NCBI GenBank assembly: GCA_028280445.1
Contig: JANQLU010000098.1
Coordinates: 62,001 to 126,000, forward strand
From: Pirellulaceae bacterium
GTDB taxonomy: Bacteria; Planctomycetota; Planctomycetia; Pirellulales; Pirellulaceae
Direction: 5' to 3'
DNA: 64,000 nt
The notes under the pieces are model-generated. The model saw only the letters and a program-made list of their open reading frames with translations. It had not been told where the DNA came from and searched no databases. Position numbers and translations under genes: made by a program. Below, piece after piece: positions 9,337 through 17,707 of this stretch (its first letter is position 1; every line of letters starts with the position of its first letter).

Positions 9337-9372
9337 CGGTTCAAATTAACTCCAACAAAATCAGATTTGAGT

Positions 9373-9996
9373 TTACTGATCTTCGAGCAAGGCGGCTGTG
9401 ATTTTCCCGCTGACTTGCGTGGTTCGTCCGTGTCCGGTTGCCGTTAGAGCCGTTGGCAATAATCTTGCTTTGAACTGCGGTTTGACGCTGATCACTTGTA
9501 TCTTGACCGGATTGCTATTTCGGGTCGACCAAATTGGCCCGTCTGGTTGCAGTTGAAAATAAATCTTGCAAGACACCGTTTCGCCAGCCAATGTCGCCAA
9601 CAATTGATCGTCGACGGTTGCGTAAGCAAAAAACGACGGATAGCTGTTTTCCTCCAACGTCTTGTAGCTTTTGATTTGCAGTGCGGAACGATTGCGATCA
9701 GGTAAGTGTTTTAAAACGACGTAGCACGTTTCAAAGTCGATTGTTTTCTCGATTTCAAAAATCGCGTTTCCATTTGAATCCAGCTGAACGGGAATCTCCG
9801 GTTCGACAATGCGATCACCTTTTTTTTGCTTTAAAACAACCTCAGGAACTTTCACCGGTTTTGGCTTTTTTTTCTTTTTCTTTTTCGGTTGCTGACCTGT
9901 CGGTTTTTGAATGTAGTGACTGCTCCGTCCACACCCGGAATAGGACAACAGGACAACAGCGGATAACATGATCGCGATAAACTGTTTGACGAACAA
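9373..9996 (-). CDS. Putative lipoprotein with poly-lysine linker
   Basis: 207 residues. The N-terminus is a hydrophobic signal ending LLSYSGC, a plausible lipobox with Cys22 as the lipidated residue. It is followed by a very basic linker containing seven consecutive Lys and a KPKPVKVP stretch (about residues 38-50), then a beta-rich domain of about 130 residues without recognised motifs. The start is TTG at 9996; the nearest ATG (9969) would remove the only N-terminal lysine of the signal, so TTG is preferred. The basic linker could contact anionic surfaces such as peptidoglycan, lipid or nucleic acid (inference). It probably forms a two-gene unit with the exported helical protein downstream. 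Confidence 0.65.
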   Translation of the reverse strand: MFVKQFIAIMLSAVVLLSYSGCGRSSHYIQKPTGQQPKKKKKKKPKPVKVPEVVLKQKKGDRIVEPEIPVQLDSNGNAIFEIEKTIDFETCYVVLKHLPDRNRSALQIKSYKTLEENSYPSFFAYATVDDQLLATLAGETVSCKIYFQLQPDGPIWSTRNSNPVKIQVISVKPQFKARLLPTALTATGHGRTTQVSGKITAALLEDQ

Positions 9997-10410
9997 TTTT
10001 GGCCTGCCAAGTGTGAGAATGAACGACTCAAAGGTCGCGTGTTGAAATAAGAAAGCCGAACTAGTTGAAACTGTGGTTTTGCGGATTTTGCGAAACTAGT
10101 TTTAAGATTTGATGAACGCCGCCACAGATGCTTGAAAGCCGTACCATTTATCTAAACTCATCAAATTACCAAAACGGTTTGTCATCTGTTTGATGCCAGG
10201 TTGTGATCCGTTGGGCCACAGTTTTGTTTGTGGGATGGGTCACATCGCACGGCTGGACGATCGTAAACGACTGGTTTTAGACGCATTTCAAAAACACCGA
10301 TAGCATTGGCACGATTCGTGCGGTTTTGTTCAGCAGAGACGACTGCGCCTGCACGGTGTCAATTCGGTCTCAGTTCCTCCCTCTTCTGAAGTTGTTATTA
10401 GGAGTTTTGT
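9997..10410. other. Divergent intergenic region upstream of a small secreted protein
   Basis: 414 bases between divergently read genes. No coding potential is convincing. The notable element is the TTGGCACGATTCGTGC motif at 10307-10322; the start-proximal part is pyrimidine-rich (CAGTTCCTCCCTCTTCTG). Confidence 0.6.
10307..10322 (+). promoter_or_regulatory. Possible sigma-54 (-24/-12) promoter or palindromic operator
   Basis: TGGCACG matches the -24 half of sigma-54 promoters exactly, and the invariant GG and GC pairs are separated by 10 bases as required (GG at 10308-10309, GC at 10320-10321). The same bases form a perfect palindrome, GCACGA-T-TCGTGC, so a repressor site is an equal alternative. 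It lies about 90 bases before the start of the small secreted protein gene. No transcription start is known. Confidence 0.3.
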
Positions 10411-10749
10411 ATGAAACGATTTGCTGCAATTGTTTTGGCGGTTGGCGCAGTTGCCATTTTCGCAAGTGAGTCAAACGCACAATGTTACCGCGGTGGCGTC
10501 GGATACGGTTATCGCGGCGTGAACTTTTACACGGGGCCCGCTTACCGAACCGGAGTGACTTACGGCCGTTCGGTCTACGGCTACAACCGCTATAGCCCAT
10601 CGTACAGCGTGTACCGCAACAACCATTACGTGGTTCCCGTCTACCGAAACTATCACCCCTACCGCTACTACAACAATTTTCACCCAGGTCGTCGTGGCGG
10701 AGTTTATTACGGTAACCGGGGAGGGTTCGGAATCAACATTCGATTCTAG
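10411..10749 (+). CDS. Small secreted Tyr/Gly/Arg-rich protein
   Basis: 112 residues: a signal peptide (about 23 residues, ending ESNAQ) and a mature part dominated by Tyr, Gly, Arg, Asn and Val in short irregular repeats (GVGYGYRGV, YRNNHYVVPVYRNYHPYRYY, GGFGINIRF). Such composition is typical of small secreted or surface proteins in planctomycetes and suggests a low-complexity, aggregating or matrix-like product (inference). A strong ribosome site (TTAGGAG) precedes the ATG and a clear intrinsic terminator follows at 10776, so it is a complete monocistronic gene. The closest upstream regulatory candidate is the sigma-54-like motif. No enzyme activity is expected. Confidence 0.75.
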   Translation: MKRFAAIVLAVGAVAIFASESNAQCYRGGVGYGYRGVNFYTGPAYRTGVTYGRSVYGYNRYSPSYSVYRNNHYVVPVYRNYHPYRYYNNFHPGRRGGVYYGNRGGFGINIRF

Positions 10750-10775
10750 ACGATCCCTTGTCTCCAACTCGTCGG

Positions 10776-10807
10776 AACCGATGGTTACCCCAAGCCATCG
10801 GTTTTTT
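10776..10807 (+). terminator. Rho-independent terminator of the small secreted protein gene
   Basis: A perfect 9-base stem AACCGATGG/CCATCGGTT with a 10-base loop, followed by TTTTT. It lies 27 bases after the stop codon at 10749. On the opposite strand there is no T-run, so it serves the plus-strand gene. Confidence 0.85.
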
Positions 10808-10893
10808 AATGCGCGGCTGCGGGTTTCAGTGCGCGATTTCAGGAGGCACTTTCCAACGGACTTTCGCACTGTGCATGATCGAAGTAGCAACCA

Positions 10894-12807
10894 TCAATTC
10901 AACTCCGACGCTTCTTCCCAGTGTTCGTACAATTCTTGCAATCGATCATTGAGGTATTCCAACTCTTCGTTAGCCGCTCTGACATTGTCGCCATCGCGCA
11001 AGAACTGGGGATCGGCTAGATCTTCGTGAAGTTGTGAGATTTTGACTTCGTGATTGGTAATATCCGCTTCGATTTCGTTGATTTTTCGATAGGGAAATCG
11101 GCGTTTCTTTTTGGGCGGCGTTTGTTCTTTCAGCTTTTTTGCTTTTTCGGCTTTCACGGCCCTCGCCGCTTTCTTGGCGGCTGTTTTTGTCAACGGTTCT
11201 GCGATACTGCCGCCGCGGTGCAACATTTGATACGTGTCATAGTTACCTTCGATGATTTGCACGCGCTGGGGCGTAACCACGAGCAAATGATCACAGACCT
11301 GGTTGAGAAAATAGCGATCATGACTCACCAACAACAACGTTCCATCAAATTCCAACAGCGATTTTTCTAGCGAGTCTCTAGCCCACAAGTCGAGGTGATT
11401 CGTGGGTTCATCGAGGATCAGAAAATTGGCGTCCAACGACGCCAGTCGCGTCAGCGCCACGCGGTTGCGTTCTCCGCCACTCAAACTGTTAACTCGCTGT
11501 TCCGCCGTTTCCCCGGTGACACCGAAACGCGCCAACATATCCCGCCGCTCAGTCAACAGAAATTCTTTGTGCGGTGGACGCACGGCATCTTCCGCCAGGT
11601 CCGAGTCGGCAACACACGTTAAATGCTGATCAAAATATCCGACGCGAACCCCATGTCCCATTTTGATCTCACCGGCGTCCAATGAAATTTTCTCCAGCAG
11701 ACAATTCAATAAAGTTGTCTTACCGCTGCCGTTAGCACCCAAGATGCCCCAGCGTTCTCCGCGCTCGATTTGAAACGTCAAATCCTCAAACAGCGGAACA
11801 TCGAAACCTTTGCCAATGGCTTCAGCGCGCAAAACAATATCGCCACTTCGTGGCCCCGCAGGAAATTTCATCGGCGGCATGGCGATTTCGCGAGGCACGT
11901 CGACCAATTCGATTTTCTCAAGCTTTTTTCTGCGGTCCTCGGCTTGCGCGTGTTTCATGCCATGATGATTTCGCCGAATGAAATCCTCCAGCTTGGCAAT
12001 TTCTTCTTGCTGTTTCTCGTAAGTGCGGCGGGATACTTCGAGCCGTTCGGCTTTGAGTGTTCGATACTTGGTGTAATTTCCGGGGTAAACATCGATGGTT
12101 CCGTTGACCAATTCCAGAGTTTTTTCCGCCACCCGATCGATAAATAGACGATCGTGACTGACCAACAGAAACGCGCGTTTCGAGTTTTTCAAAAACTCCT
12201 CAAGCCATTCGGTCGCTTCGATGTCGAGGTGGTTTGACGGCTCGTCCAACAACATCAGATCGGGCTCGCTCAACAGCAACTGCGCTAACAGCAACCGGTT
12301 TTGTTGTCCGCCACTGAGCTGACTCACCGGTTTTTCAAACTGATCTTGCTCGAAACCGAGACCTGCCAAAACGCGATTGATTTTGTGATCGATCTGGAAT
12401 CCGTCTCGATCAGTGAGCTCTTGCTGCAATCGGTCGAACTGGGCACCCAGGCGTTTTTGTTCCTCGGGGTTCGTTTCCGCCGCGATCTTTTCAGCGATGG
12501 ACTCGGACTGCCGAACCATGTCGATCAGATCTTGCATGGCATCCAGACCGACTTGCCACACAGTTTTGCCAGCCGGAAAATCGGGGCGTTGTTCCAGGAT
12601 TCCAATCTGCGCCCCCGATGGCCGAGTGACTTGCCCACGGTCCGGATCGAGTGTTTCCGTAATGATGGAAAGCAATGTCGATTTTCCGGCACCGTTCGGA
12701 CCAACCAGGCAGATGTGCTCTCCCGAGCGAATGTCGAATGACACGCGCTCGAGCACGGGCTCGCTGGAAAAATATTTTGCAACCTCTTGGACAGAAAGCA
12801 GAATCAT
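10894..12807 (-). CDS. ABC-F family ATPase (Uup/EttA-like)
   Basis: 637 residues with two ABC ATPase domains and no transmembrane segments, the hallmark of ABC-F translation/ribosome-associated factors. Domain 1 has Walker A GPNGAGKST (residue 36), signature LSGGQQNRLLLAQ and Walker B LMLLDEPSNHLD. A linker of about 80 residues rich in Glu/Lys/Arg (the P-site tRNA interaction motif region) follows. Domain 2 has GANGSGKTT (near residue 355), LSGGERNRVALTR and FLILDEPTNHLD. The C-terminus (about 560-637) is a basic, then coiled-coil extension like that of Uup. Members bind the ribosomal E site or DNA; which applies here cannot be told from sequence alone. It is monocistronic on the minus strand. 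Confidence 0.9.
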   Translation of the reverse strand: MILLSVQEVAKYFSSEPVLERVSFDIRSGEHICLVGPNGAGKSTLLSIITETLDPDRGQVTRPSGAQIGILEQRPDFPAGKTVWQVGLDAMQDLIDMVRQSESIAEKIAAETNPEEQKRLGAQFDRLQQELTDRDGFQIDHKINRVLAGLGFEQDQFEKPVSQLSGGQQNRLLLAQLLLSEPDLMLLDEPSNHLDIEATEWLEEFLKNSKRAFLLVSHDRLFIDRVAEKTLELVNGTIDVYPGNYTKYRTLKAERLEVSRRTYEKQQEEIAKLEDFIRRNHHGMKHAQAEDRRKKLEKIELVDVPREIAMPPMKFPAGPRSGDIVLRAEAIGKGFDVPLFEDLTFQIERGERWGILGANGSGKTTLLNCLLEKISLDAGEIKMGHGVRVGYFDQHLTCVADSDLAEDAVRPPHKEFLLTERRDMLARFGVTGETAEQRVNSLSGGERNRVALTRLASLDANFLILDEPTNHLDLWARDSLEKSLLEFDGTLLLVSHDRYFLNQVCDHLLVVTPQRVQIIEGNYDTYQMLHRGGSIAEPLTKTAAKKAARAVKAEKAKKLKEQTPPKKKRRFPYRKINEIEADITNHEVKISQLHEDLADPQFLRDGDNVRAANEELEYLNDRLQELYEHWEEASELN

Positions 12808-12889
12808 GCTGGATCAGTACTCGACAAAAAACCAACGAGTATTGGAACGATTAATCAGATGAATGGAAAGTCGAGCGTCGTAAAATAGC

Positions 12890-12913
12890 AATCGCCCGCA
12901 ACCGGGCGATTGG
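12890..12913 (-). terminator. Possible terminator hairpin of the DUF4912 gene
   Basis: The stem AATCGCCCG/CGGGCGATT is perfect with a 4-base loop. Read on the minus strand it is followed by GCTATTTTAC, a weak T-run. It lies 57 bases beyond the DUF4912 stop. A smaller hairpin, AATCGTTGGAAACGATT, lies between them. Confidence 0.45.
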
Positions 12914-12969
12914 AAATCGTTGGAAACGATTTATCAAACTTGTTTGAAGTAGGCTAACCCTTCGAAAGT

Positions 12970-14061
12970 TTACTCAATATCGATCTCTCGATTGACGGGC
13001 TCCATCTCTTTGGTATTTCGCTCAATCGCAAGGACGGTCGTTTTTTGACGGCAACCATCACGACTGCAGGCGACCACAGGCAAAACTTGCCGTTTGTCCG
13101 GCATTGGCATTCTGACCGAAAATGCACCATCGCCATCGACTTTCACCGGCTCGCCGGCCAGCGATATGGATGCACCCGGACTGGTGCGCCCAAAAATGAT
13201 CATTTCGACATCAACGCTGAAACTCAGATTTCCAAAACTGTCTTGCGGTCCAGTAAACTGTGCAAACAGAGATGTCGTCATCGGTCGCCGCAGTTTTTCT
13301 TCGAATACATCTTTGAGATCCGCCGATTCATCAGCACCCGTACTCGAGCAACTTTGGGCAAAGATTTTTTCGTAGTTGTCAGCAATGTCCGTCCAGTGCA
13401 AATCAAACGACTCGTTGGAACTGGGAATAGGAGTCGAGACCTCGTTGCTTTTGGCGATCAAATGAAACCGACCTGATTCGCACAAATAACCGATAGCGAC
13501 ACGATACGATTTCGGAGGATCCGGCACATCGATGTACCAATTGTTAACCCCACCATGAATTTCGATTTCTCGAACCACTTGATCGACCGTGTTTGACGAT
13601 TCCAGCACGGCGGACTCGATCACGCGAAGAACCGGCTTGGCCGTATGCCAATGAGCTCCCAAAGCCACCTTGGCTCGTTGAGCTGATGCAGCAGTGATTT
13701 CCCAATAGGCTTGGATCCAATAAGAATCTCGCACCAACAAGACGATCCTGTCTTTCTCAGGCTCTTCACCATTGGCCAAATTCTTCATGTTCTCGATTCG
13801 CTGCCGTTCTTTGCGAATTCGGCTGGCCAGTCGTGAATTGCTTACACCATTTTTAGAACCAGATTTGCCAGCTCCGTTTTTAGAGCGTGCTGACGATGAT
13901 TTTGCAGAAGAATCTTTGCGGGTTTTCTTTTTGACTTCGCGCAACAAAGCCTTAACCAACTCCTCTTTCCGCATTCCATGCCAACCTTGGACTCCTTTTT
14001 CCTTTGCCATCTGCGCGAGATCTTTGGAAGTTCGCGCGCGAAGTTTTTCTGCCGTCAACAA
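12970..14061 (-). CDS. DUF4912 domain protein with basic N-terminus
   Basis: 363 residues. The N-terminal 40 residues (ARTSKDLAQMAKEKGVQGWHGMRKEELVKAL) resemble a Rho-N/SAP-like helical nucleic-acid-binding fold. It is followed by a Lys/Ser/Gly-rich linker of about 45 residues and then the DUF4912 core (DRIVLLVRDSYWIQAYWEIT, LRVIE, WYIDVPDPPKSYRVAIGY). DUF4912 has no established biochemical role. The start is TTG at 14061, decided by GGAGG seven bases upstream; the second codon is also TTG. Divergent from the ATP synthase operon with a 576-bp shared upstream region. The C-terminal third (GNLSFSVDVEMIIFGRTSPGASISLAGEPV) looks like a bacterial Ig/carboxypeptidase-regulatory fold. Confidence 0.8.
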   Translation of the reverse strand: MLTAEKLRARTSKDLAQMAKEKGVQGWHGMRKEELVKALLREVKKKTRKDSSAKSSSARSKNGAGKSGSKNGVSNSRLASRIRKERQRIENMKNLANGEEPEKDRIVLLVRDSYWIQAYWEITAASAQRAKVALGAHWHTAKPVLRVIESAVLESSNTVDQVVREIEIHGGVNNWYIDVPDPPKSYRVAIGYLCESGRFHLIAKSNEVSTPIPSSNESFDLHWTDIADNYEKIFAQSCSSTGADESADLKDVFEEKLRRPMTTSLFAQFTGPQDSFGNLSFSVDVEMIIFGRTSPGASISLAGEPVKVDGDGAFSVRMPMPDKRQVLPVVACSRDGCRQKTTVLAIERNTKEMEPVNREIDIE

Positions 14062-14637
14062 CGTTGAGCCTCCGACGAGAGTAAACCGTCTACTAATTAT
14101 TCCTTCGCCGCGATTATCCTTGTCGCGCGAAACGAGTACCTAAGTTGCTCTCTCCAAACAACTTACGGGCGGCGAAGGGAATGCAATTGGAAACCTATGA
14201 TCAGAATTGGATCGATGATTTCATAGGCGTATTGAAGAACTGAATAATCGGCTCCGTGTGCAGGTCCCTCGTCGCTCATTTTAGCCGAAAAACGGTTAAA
14301 TTTCAAATTTTCGAACCTTCATATCTGCCAAGCAATTCGCGCAAATCGATACCAACAAACGACTTATAACATTGATATTCTGACAAATTGATGTGGGGAA
14401 TGATCAAGTGTCGCAAGTTCGATCGAGCGGCTGACAAAATTCGAGATCTGACTCAATAATTTCCAAGTTGATTTTTTCGTAAATGGTTGTGTTTTAAAAA
14501 CTTGCGCGAACATTGGGAAAAATTTCACAAAGTCCATTGACCGTGAATTCCGCCTCGGATAGATTGGCTGGCAGTACGCGAGGCAAGTTGCTTTTTTTGC
14601 GGATGGTTTTACGTTTTTGCCGTCTGAATCTTGTTCC
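14062..14637. other. Divergent upstream region between DUF4912 gene and ATP synthase operon
   Basis: 576 bases without a believable gene, AT-richer than its surroundings. A promoter candidate for the ATP synthase operon is listed separately at 14537-14565. I see no riboswitch-like or repeat structure. Confidence 0.6.
14537..14565 (+). promoter_or_regulatory. Candidate sigma-70-type promoter for the ATP synthase operon
   Basis: TTGACC (5 of 6 to TTGACA) and TAGATT (4 of 6 to TATAAT) are separated by exactly 17 bases and lie about 70-100 bases before the first gene of the operon. Planctomycete promoters are not well defined, so this is only a candidate. Confidence 0.35.
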
Positions 14638-14934
14638 ATGAACCCCAAACGTTCCGATTCTCAGTCGAACGATAATTCCGAGGGTTTGCCACAAGATGCT
14701 GACCGCGAGCAAGATCGGATCGATGACCGATCGGCCACTGCCAAAGGGATCGACATTGCCACGCGTATCACAACGATGAGCATCATGATGGCCTTGCCGG
14801 CTGCGATTGGTTACTACGCTGACCTGCGGCTAGGCACCAATCCGATCTTCATCATTGTTGGAGCGGTGTTTGGAATGGCTTCCGGTTTTTGGTTTTTGTT
14901 GAAACTTGTTCGCACTCTGAACGAAAACGAATAG
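14638..14934 (+). CDS. AtpZ/AtpI-like F1Fo ATPase accessory membrane protein
   Basis: 98 residues from the ATG at 14638; the frame extends upstream to a TTG at 14617, and no ribosome site decides between them. After a charged 35-residue N-terminus come two hydrophobic segments (IATRITTMSIMMALPAAIGYY and IFIIVGAVFGMASGFWFLLK) with the AtpZ/I-like motif YADLRLGTNP between them. AtpI/AtpZ proteins help assemble the c-ring and may move Mg2+ or Ca2+. Its place as first gene of the operon agrees with this. The gap to the next gene is 9 bp, so translation is probably coupled. Confidence 0.8.
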   Translation: MNPKRSDSQSNDNSEGLPQDADREQDRIDDRSATAKGIDIATRITTMSIMMALPAAIGYYADLRLGTNPIFIIVGAVFGMASGFWFLLKLVRTLNENE

Positions 14935-14943
14935 TCAAAACAG

Positions 14944-15375
14944 GTGTTACATCGAATTCTCGAACACGCTCAGAAATCCACACTTGCCGGATTGTTGTTT
15001 CGGCTGGTGTTACTGACAATTGTCCAGACAATTGTTTTACTTTTTTTGATGTTCGGTGCTACACAAGGTTGGAGCATCGGGAAACCCGAAGACATCTTGA
15101 TTGTTTTTATGGTTGTCGTCGGATTTCAAATTGCAGGTCAAATGATTGCCGAGCGACCTGAGGGAATTGAATATGCGTATTTGCGACTGGGCGGATCCAT
15201 CGCAGCTCGCACCGTGTTTCCGCTGGTCATGTTGCTTGGAGTAGATTTTTTGATTGAGCCAGGGTTCATTGAAAACACGATGGTTCCTCTGCTCAGTTTT
15301 TATTTTGTGGGAATGATTTTCGGGATCGGTCTGCATCTAGCCCATCTCAATAAACAAGACAAACCGGCTTCGTGA
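14944..15375 (+). CDS. Small membrane protein of the ATP synthase operon (subunit I position)
   Basis: 143 residues with about four hydrophobic segments (near residues 15-40, 51-70, 83-100 and 112-130). The start is GTG at 14944, just after the stop of the AtpZ-like gene. It occupies the place where many operons carry the second AtpI-type gene or atpQ/atpR, but I cannot assign it firmly to a family. The protein is likely an assembly factor or ion-supplying helper of Fo (inference from position). A motif ERPEGIEYAYLRLGGSIAART sits between helices 2 and 3. Confidence 0.6.
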   Translation: MLHRILEHAQKSTLAGLLFRLVLLTIVQTIVLLFLMFGATQGWSIGKPEDILIVFMVVVGFQIAGQMIAERPEGIEYAYLRLGGSIAARTVFPLVMLLGVDFLIEPGFIENTMVPLLSFYFVGMIFGIGLHLAHLNKQDKPAS

Positions 15376-15412
15376 TCAAAATCTGAACGTTGTCGAAACA
15401 GGAATCGCCGTT

Positions 15413-16687
15413 GTGACAATCTTGCCCAAAACGGAAAACAACAAAACAAATCCATCGTCTGCGGCTGAATCGACTCAGCCCGAATTGGTCGAAACTGGCT
15501 GGATGGTCGAACAAGAAAAACAAGACGACTCCAAAAAATCGTCTGGCGATCAAGAAAAAAAACAAGACGACACAAAAAAGTCGGACGGCGAAAACACAAA
15601 ACAGCAAGACAACGAATCTAAAAAGTCACACGACGAAACGGAAAAACACGACGACAAAGAAAAGAAACACGACAACGATTCCGATCATGGCAAAAAATCC
15701 GATGGCCGTGATGCGGAACACGGCCATGACAAAAAATCCGACAAGCCCAAAACGATGGGCGAAGAACTGACCAAAGGGATGGAAAAATACCTGGACACAG
15801 GCCATCTGTTTGAGCACGTCCAAGATACGGATTATATCGAAACCCCAAAATTCCTCGGTTTGAGATTCACCGACAGTCACGGCCATCCCAAAAGCGGCTT
15901 CAAATTACCCAACCCTCTGGGCACGTCACGTGAAGAACCGTTGATCAAGGTTGGCGAAAAATCAATTTTCAACGTCGTCGGCAAACCGACAAAATTTATG
16001 GGCCTGGAATTCCTCGGCGCCATCATCCTGGTGGTTATTTTTGTTGGACTTGCCAGACGCGTTCAAGGTGGCAAACCGGTCCAAGGTCGATTTTGGAATT
16101 TGATCGAAACGTTTGTCAAATTTGTTCGCGACGATATTGCTCGACCGGCGATTGGCAAGAAAGACGCCGATCGATTCCTGCCGTTTTTGTTGACAACTTT
16201 TTTCTTTATCCTCGTATTGAATTTGCTCGGGATGATTCCGATGTTCGGATCGGCAACCGGAGCGATCTCCGTAACCGCCGTTCTGGCGGTTGCCACATTT
16301 ATTGTGGTCGTCGGATCGGGGATGCAAAAAATGGGAGTCATCGGGTTTCTCAAGGCACAAATCCCGTCGATGGATTTGCCGACCGCGATCGCGATCTTTC
16401 TGCTCCCATTGATATTTGTAATTGAGATTTTCGGACTGCTTGTCAAACACTTTGTTTTGGCAGTTCGTTTATTTGCCAACATGTTTGCAGGCCACCTGGT
16501 TTTGGTCGTCTTGGTTTCCTTTGTTGGAGTGACCTACACCACGTGGTTGGTTTACGCGGTTGGACCTTTGGCCGTCGTCGGCACGGTGGCATTCAGTATG
16601 TTGGAATTATTCGTCGCCTTTTTACAGGCGTACGTTTTTACTTTTTTAGCAGCATTATTTATCGGGTCGGCTCAACACGCTCACTAA
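15413..16687 (+). CDS. atpB: ATP synthase subunit a, with a long charged N-terminal extension
   Basis: 424 residues. The C-terminal half is a canonical Fo subunit a: five or so membrane helices, PLIFVIEIFGLLVKHFVLAVRLFANMFAGH with the essential Arg (residue 352 in RLFANMFAGH) and a final FLQAYVFTFLAALFI helix. It provides the half channels for ions at the c-ring. Unusual is the region from about residue 31 to 115, an extremely hydrophilic Lys/Asp/Glu/His-rich tract (KKSSGDQEKKQDD, HDDKEKKHDNDSDHGKK). The start is GTG at 15413; an in-frame ATG at 15503 would still include most of that tract. A typical subunit a is about 240-280 residues, so about 100 residues are extra. Confidence 0.95.
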   Translation: MTILPKTENNKTNPSSAAESTQPELVETGWMVEQEKQDDSKKSSGDQEKKQDDTKKSDGENTKQQDNESKKSHDETEKHDDKEKKHDNDSDHGKKSDGRDAEHGHDKKSDKPKTMGEELTKGMEKYLDTGHLFEHVQDTDYIETPKFLGLRFTDSHGHPKSGFKLPNPLGTSREEPLIKVGEKSIFNVVGKPTKFMGLEFLGAIILVVIFVGLARRVQGGKPVQGRFWNLIETFVKFVRDDIARPAIGKKDADRFLPFLLTTFFFILVLNLLGMIPMFGSATGAISVTAVLAVATFIVVVGSGMQKMGVIGFLKAQIPSMDLPTAIAIFLLPLIFVIEIFGLLVKHFVLAVRLFANMFAGHLVLVVLVSFVGVTYTTWLVYAVGPLAVVGTVAFSMLELFVAFLQAYVFTFLAALFIGSAQHAH

Positions 16688-16745
16688 TGACGAGCAGTCG
16701 ATCGGATTTGAACACAAACTTTTTTAGACTTACGGAGTTTTCGAA

Positions 16746-17099
16746 ATGGCAAAGTGGCTAAAAATCGCAACAATCGCATTGTTCGCGGCAATCTGCATCA
16801 CCAGTGTTGGAGCAATTGATGCTTCAGCTCAACAAGAAGGTGTGAATCCCAATCCAGTTCTGCTGGCCCAAGGCATCAAAGATGGTGAAAGCTCGCCTTA
16901 CACAGGTTTGGCGGCGATCGGCGCTGGCTTGGCGATTCTCGGTGCTGGCCTCGGTATCGGTCGCATTGGTGGATCCGCTTGTGAAGCGATGGCTCGCCAA
17001 CCAGAAACTGCTGCGAAAATTCAAACGGCGATGATTATTGCTGCGGCTCTGATCGAAGGTGCTGCGTTCTTCGCATTGATCATTTGTTTTGCCAAATAG
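16746..17099 (+). CDS. atpE: ATP synthase subunit c
   Basis: 117 residues. Two hydrophobic hairpin helices (about 52-75 and 92-115) joined by the polar loop ARQPE (residues 83-87), with the ion-binding Glu104 in ALIEGAAFF. Equivalent positions of the sodium-binding signature (Gln in helix 1, Ser/Thr after the Glu) are Arg73 and Gly105, so the ring is probably proton-driven (inference from known Na+ and H+ rings). The N-terminal 28 residues look like a cleavable signal or leader helix (KWLKIATIALFAAICITS...DASA), which makes the product longer than the usual 75-90 residues. The ribosome site ACGGAG is clear. Confidence 0.95.
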   Translation: MAKWLKIATIALFAAICITSVGAIDASAQQEGVNPNPVLLAQGIKDGESSPYTGLAAIGAGLAILGAGLGIGRIGGSACEAMARQPETAAKIQTAMIIAAALIEGAAFFALIICFAK

Positions 17100-17133
17100 C
17101 CAGGTTTTTTTCTCCTTTGGAGGAGTATCGAGC

Positions 17134-17688
17134 ATGACTGAAAGCGTGACTCAGTTTTCGATATTGATTGCAGAAGGCGGCGGGGGCGAGTCTCCGTCTG
17201 CCATCGACATTCCGGGCGCAGACCTCGTCATCGTGACGATCATTGTTTTCATCGGGTTGCTGTTGGTGCTGGGAAAATTTGCCTGGAAACCAATCATGAC
17301 AGCGCTTGACCAACGTGAACAAGGAATCGCTGACGACATCGAAGCTGCGCGGCAGGCCAATGAAAAAGCTCAAACGATGCTTCAACAATACGAAGCCAAA
17401 ATCGAGCACGCTCATGAGGAAGCCAACCAGTTGATCGCACAAGCGAAAGCGGACGCGGCAACGGTCAGGCAGAAAATCCTCGATGAAGCCAATGCCGAAG
17501 CGCAGCGGCAACGAGAGCGTGCCACGGCAGAAATTCAAGCGGCTAAAGACGAAGCCGCTCGAGCGTTGGCTGAAAAAAGTGTCGATTCGGCAGTTTCGTT
17601 GGCAGGAAATTTGATTGGTCGTGAATTGGATCGCAATTCGCATCAACAACTGATCGAGCAATCGCTGCAGCAATTTTCGAACAACTAA
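17134..17688 (+). CDS. atpF: ATP synthase subunit b
   Basis: 184 residues. The start at 17134 is chosen for its GGAGGAG; the open frame reaches back to 17089, overlapping the atpE end, but without a ribosome site. The single membrane anchor is DLVIVTIIVFIGLLLVLGKFAWKP, followed by a long charged coiled coil (about residues 55-160) forming the peripheral stalk. There is one b gene only and no b' partner, so a homodimer is expected. The spacing to atpH is 19 bp. Confidence 0.93.
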   Translation: MTESVTQFSILIAEGGGGESPSAIDIPGADLVIVTIIVFIGLLLVLGKFAWKPIMTALDQREQGIADDIEAARQANEKAQTMLQQYEAKIEHAHEEANQLIAQAKADAATVRQKILDEANAEAQRQRERATAEIQAAKDEAARALAEKSVDSAVSLAGNLIGRELDRNSHQQLIEQSLQQFSNN

Positions 17689-17707
17689 CCAATAAATAGT
17701 TTGTCAA

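Noticed and set aside
17089-17133. Longer N-terminus for ATP synthase subunit b
   Set aside because: It would overlap the end of atpE and has no ribosome site, whereas GGAGGAG precedes the ATG at 17134.
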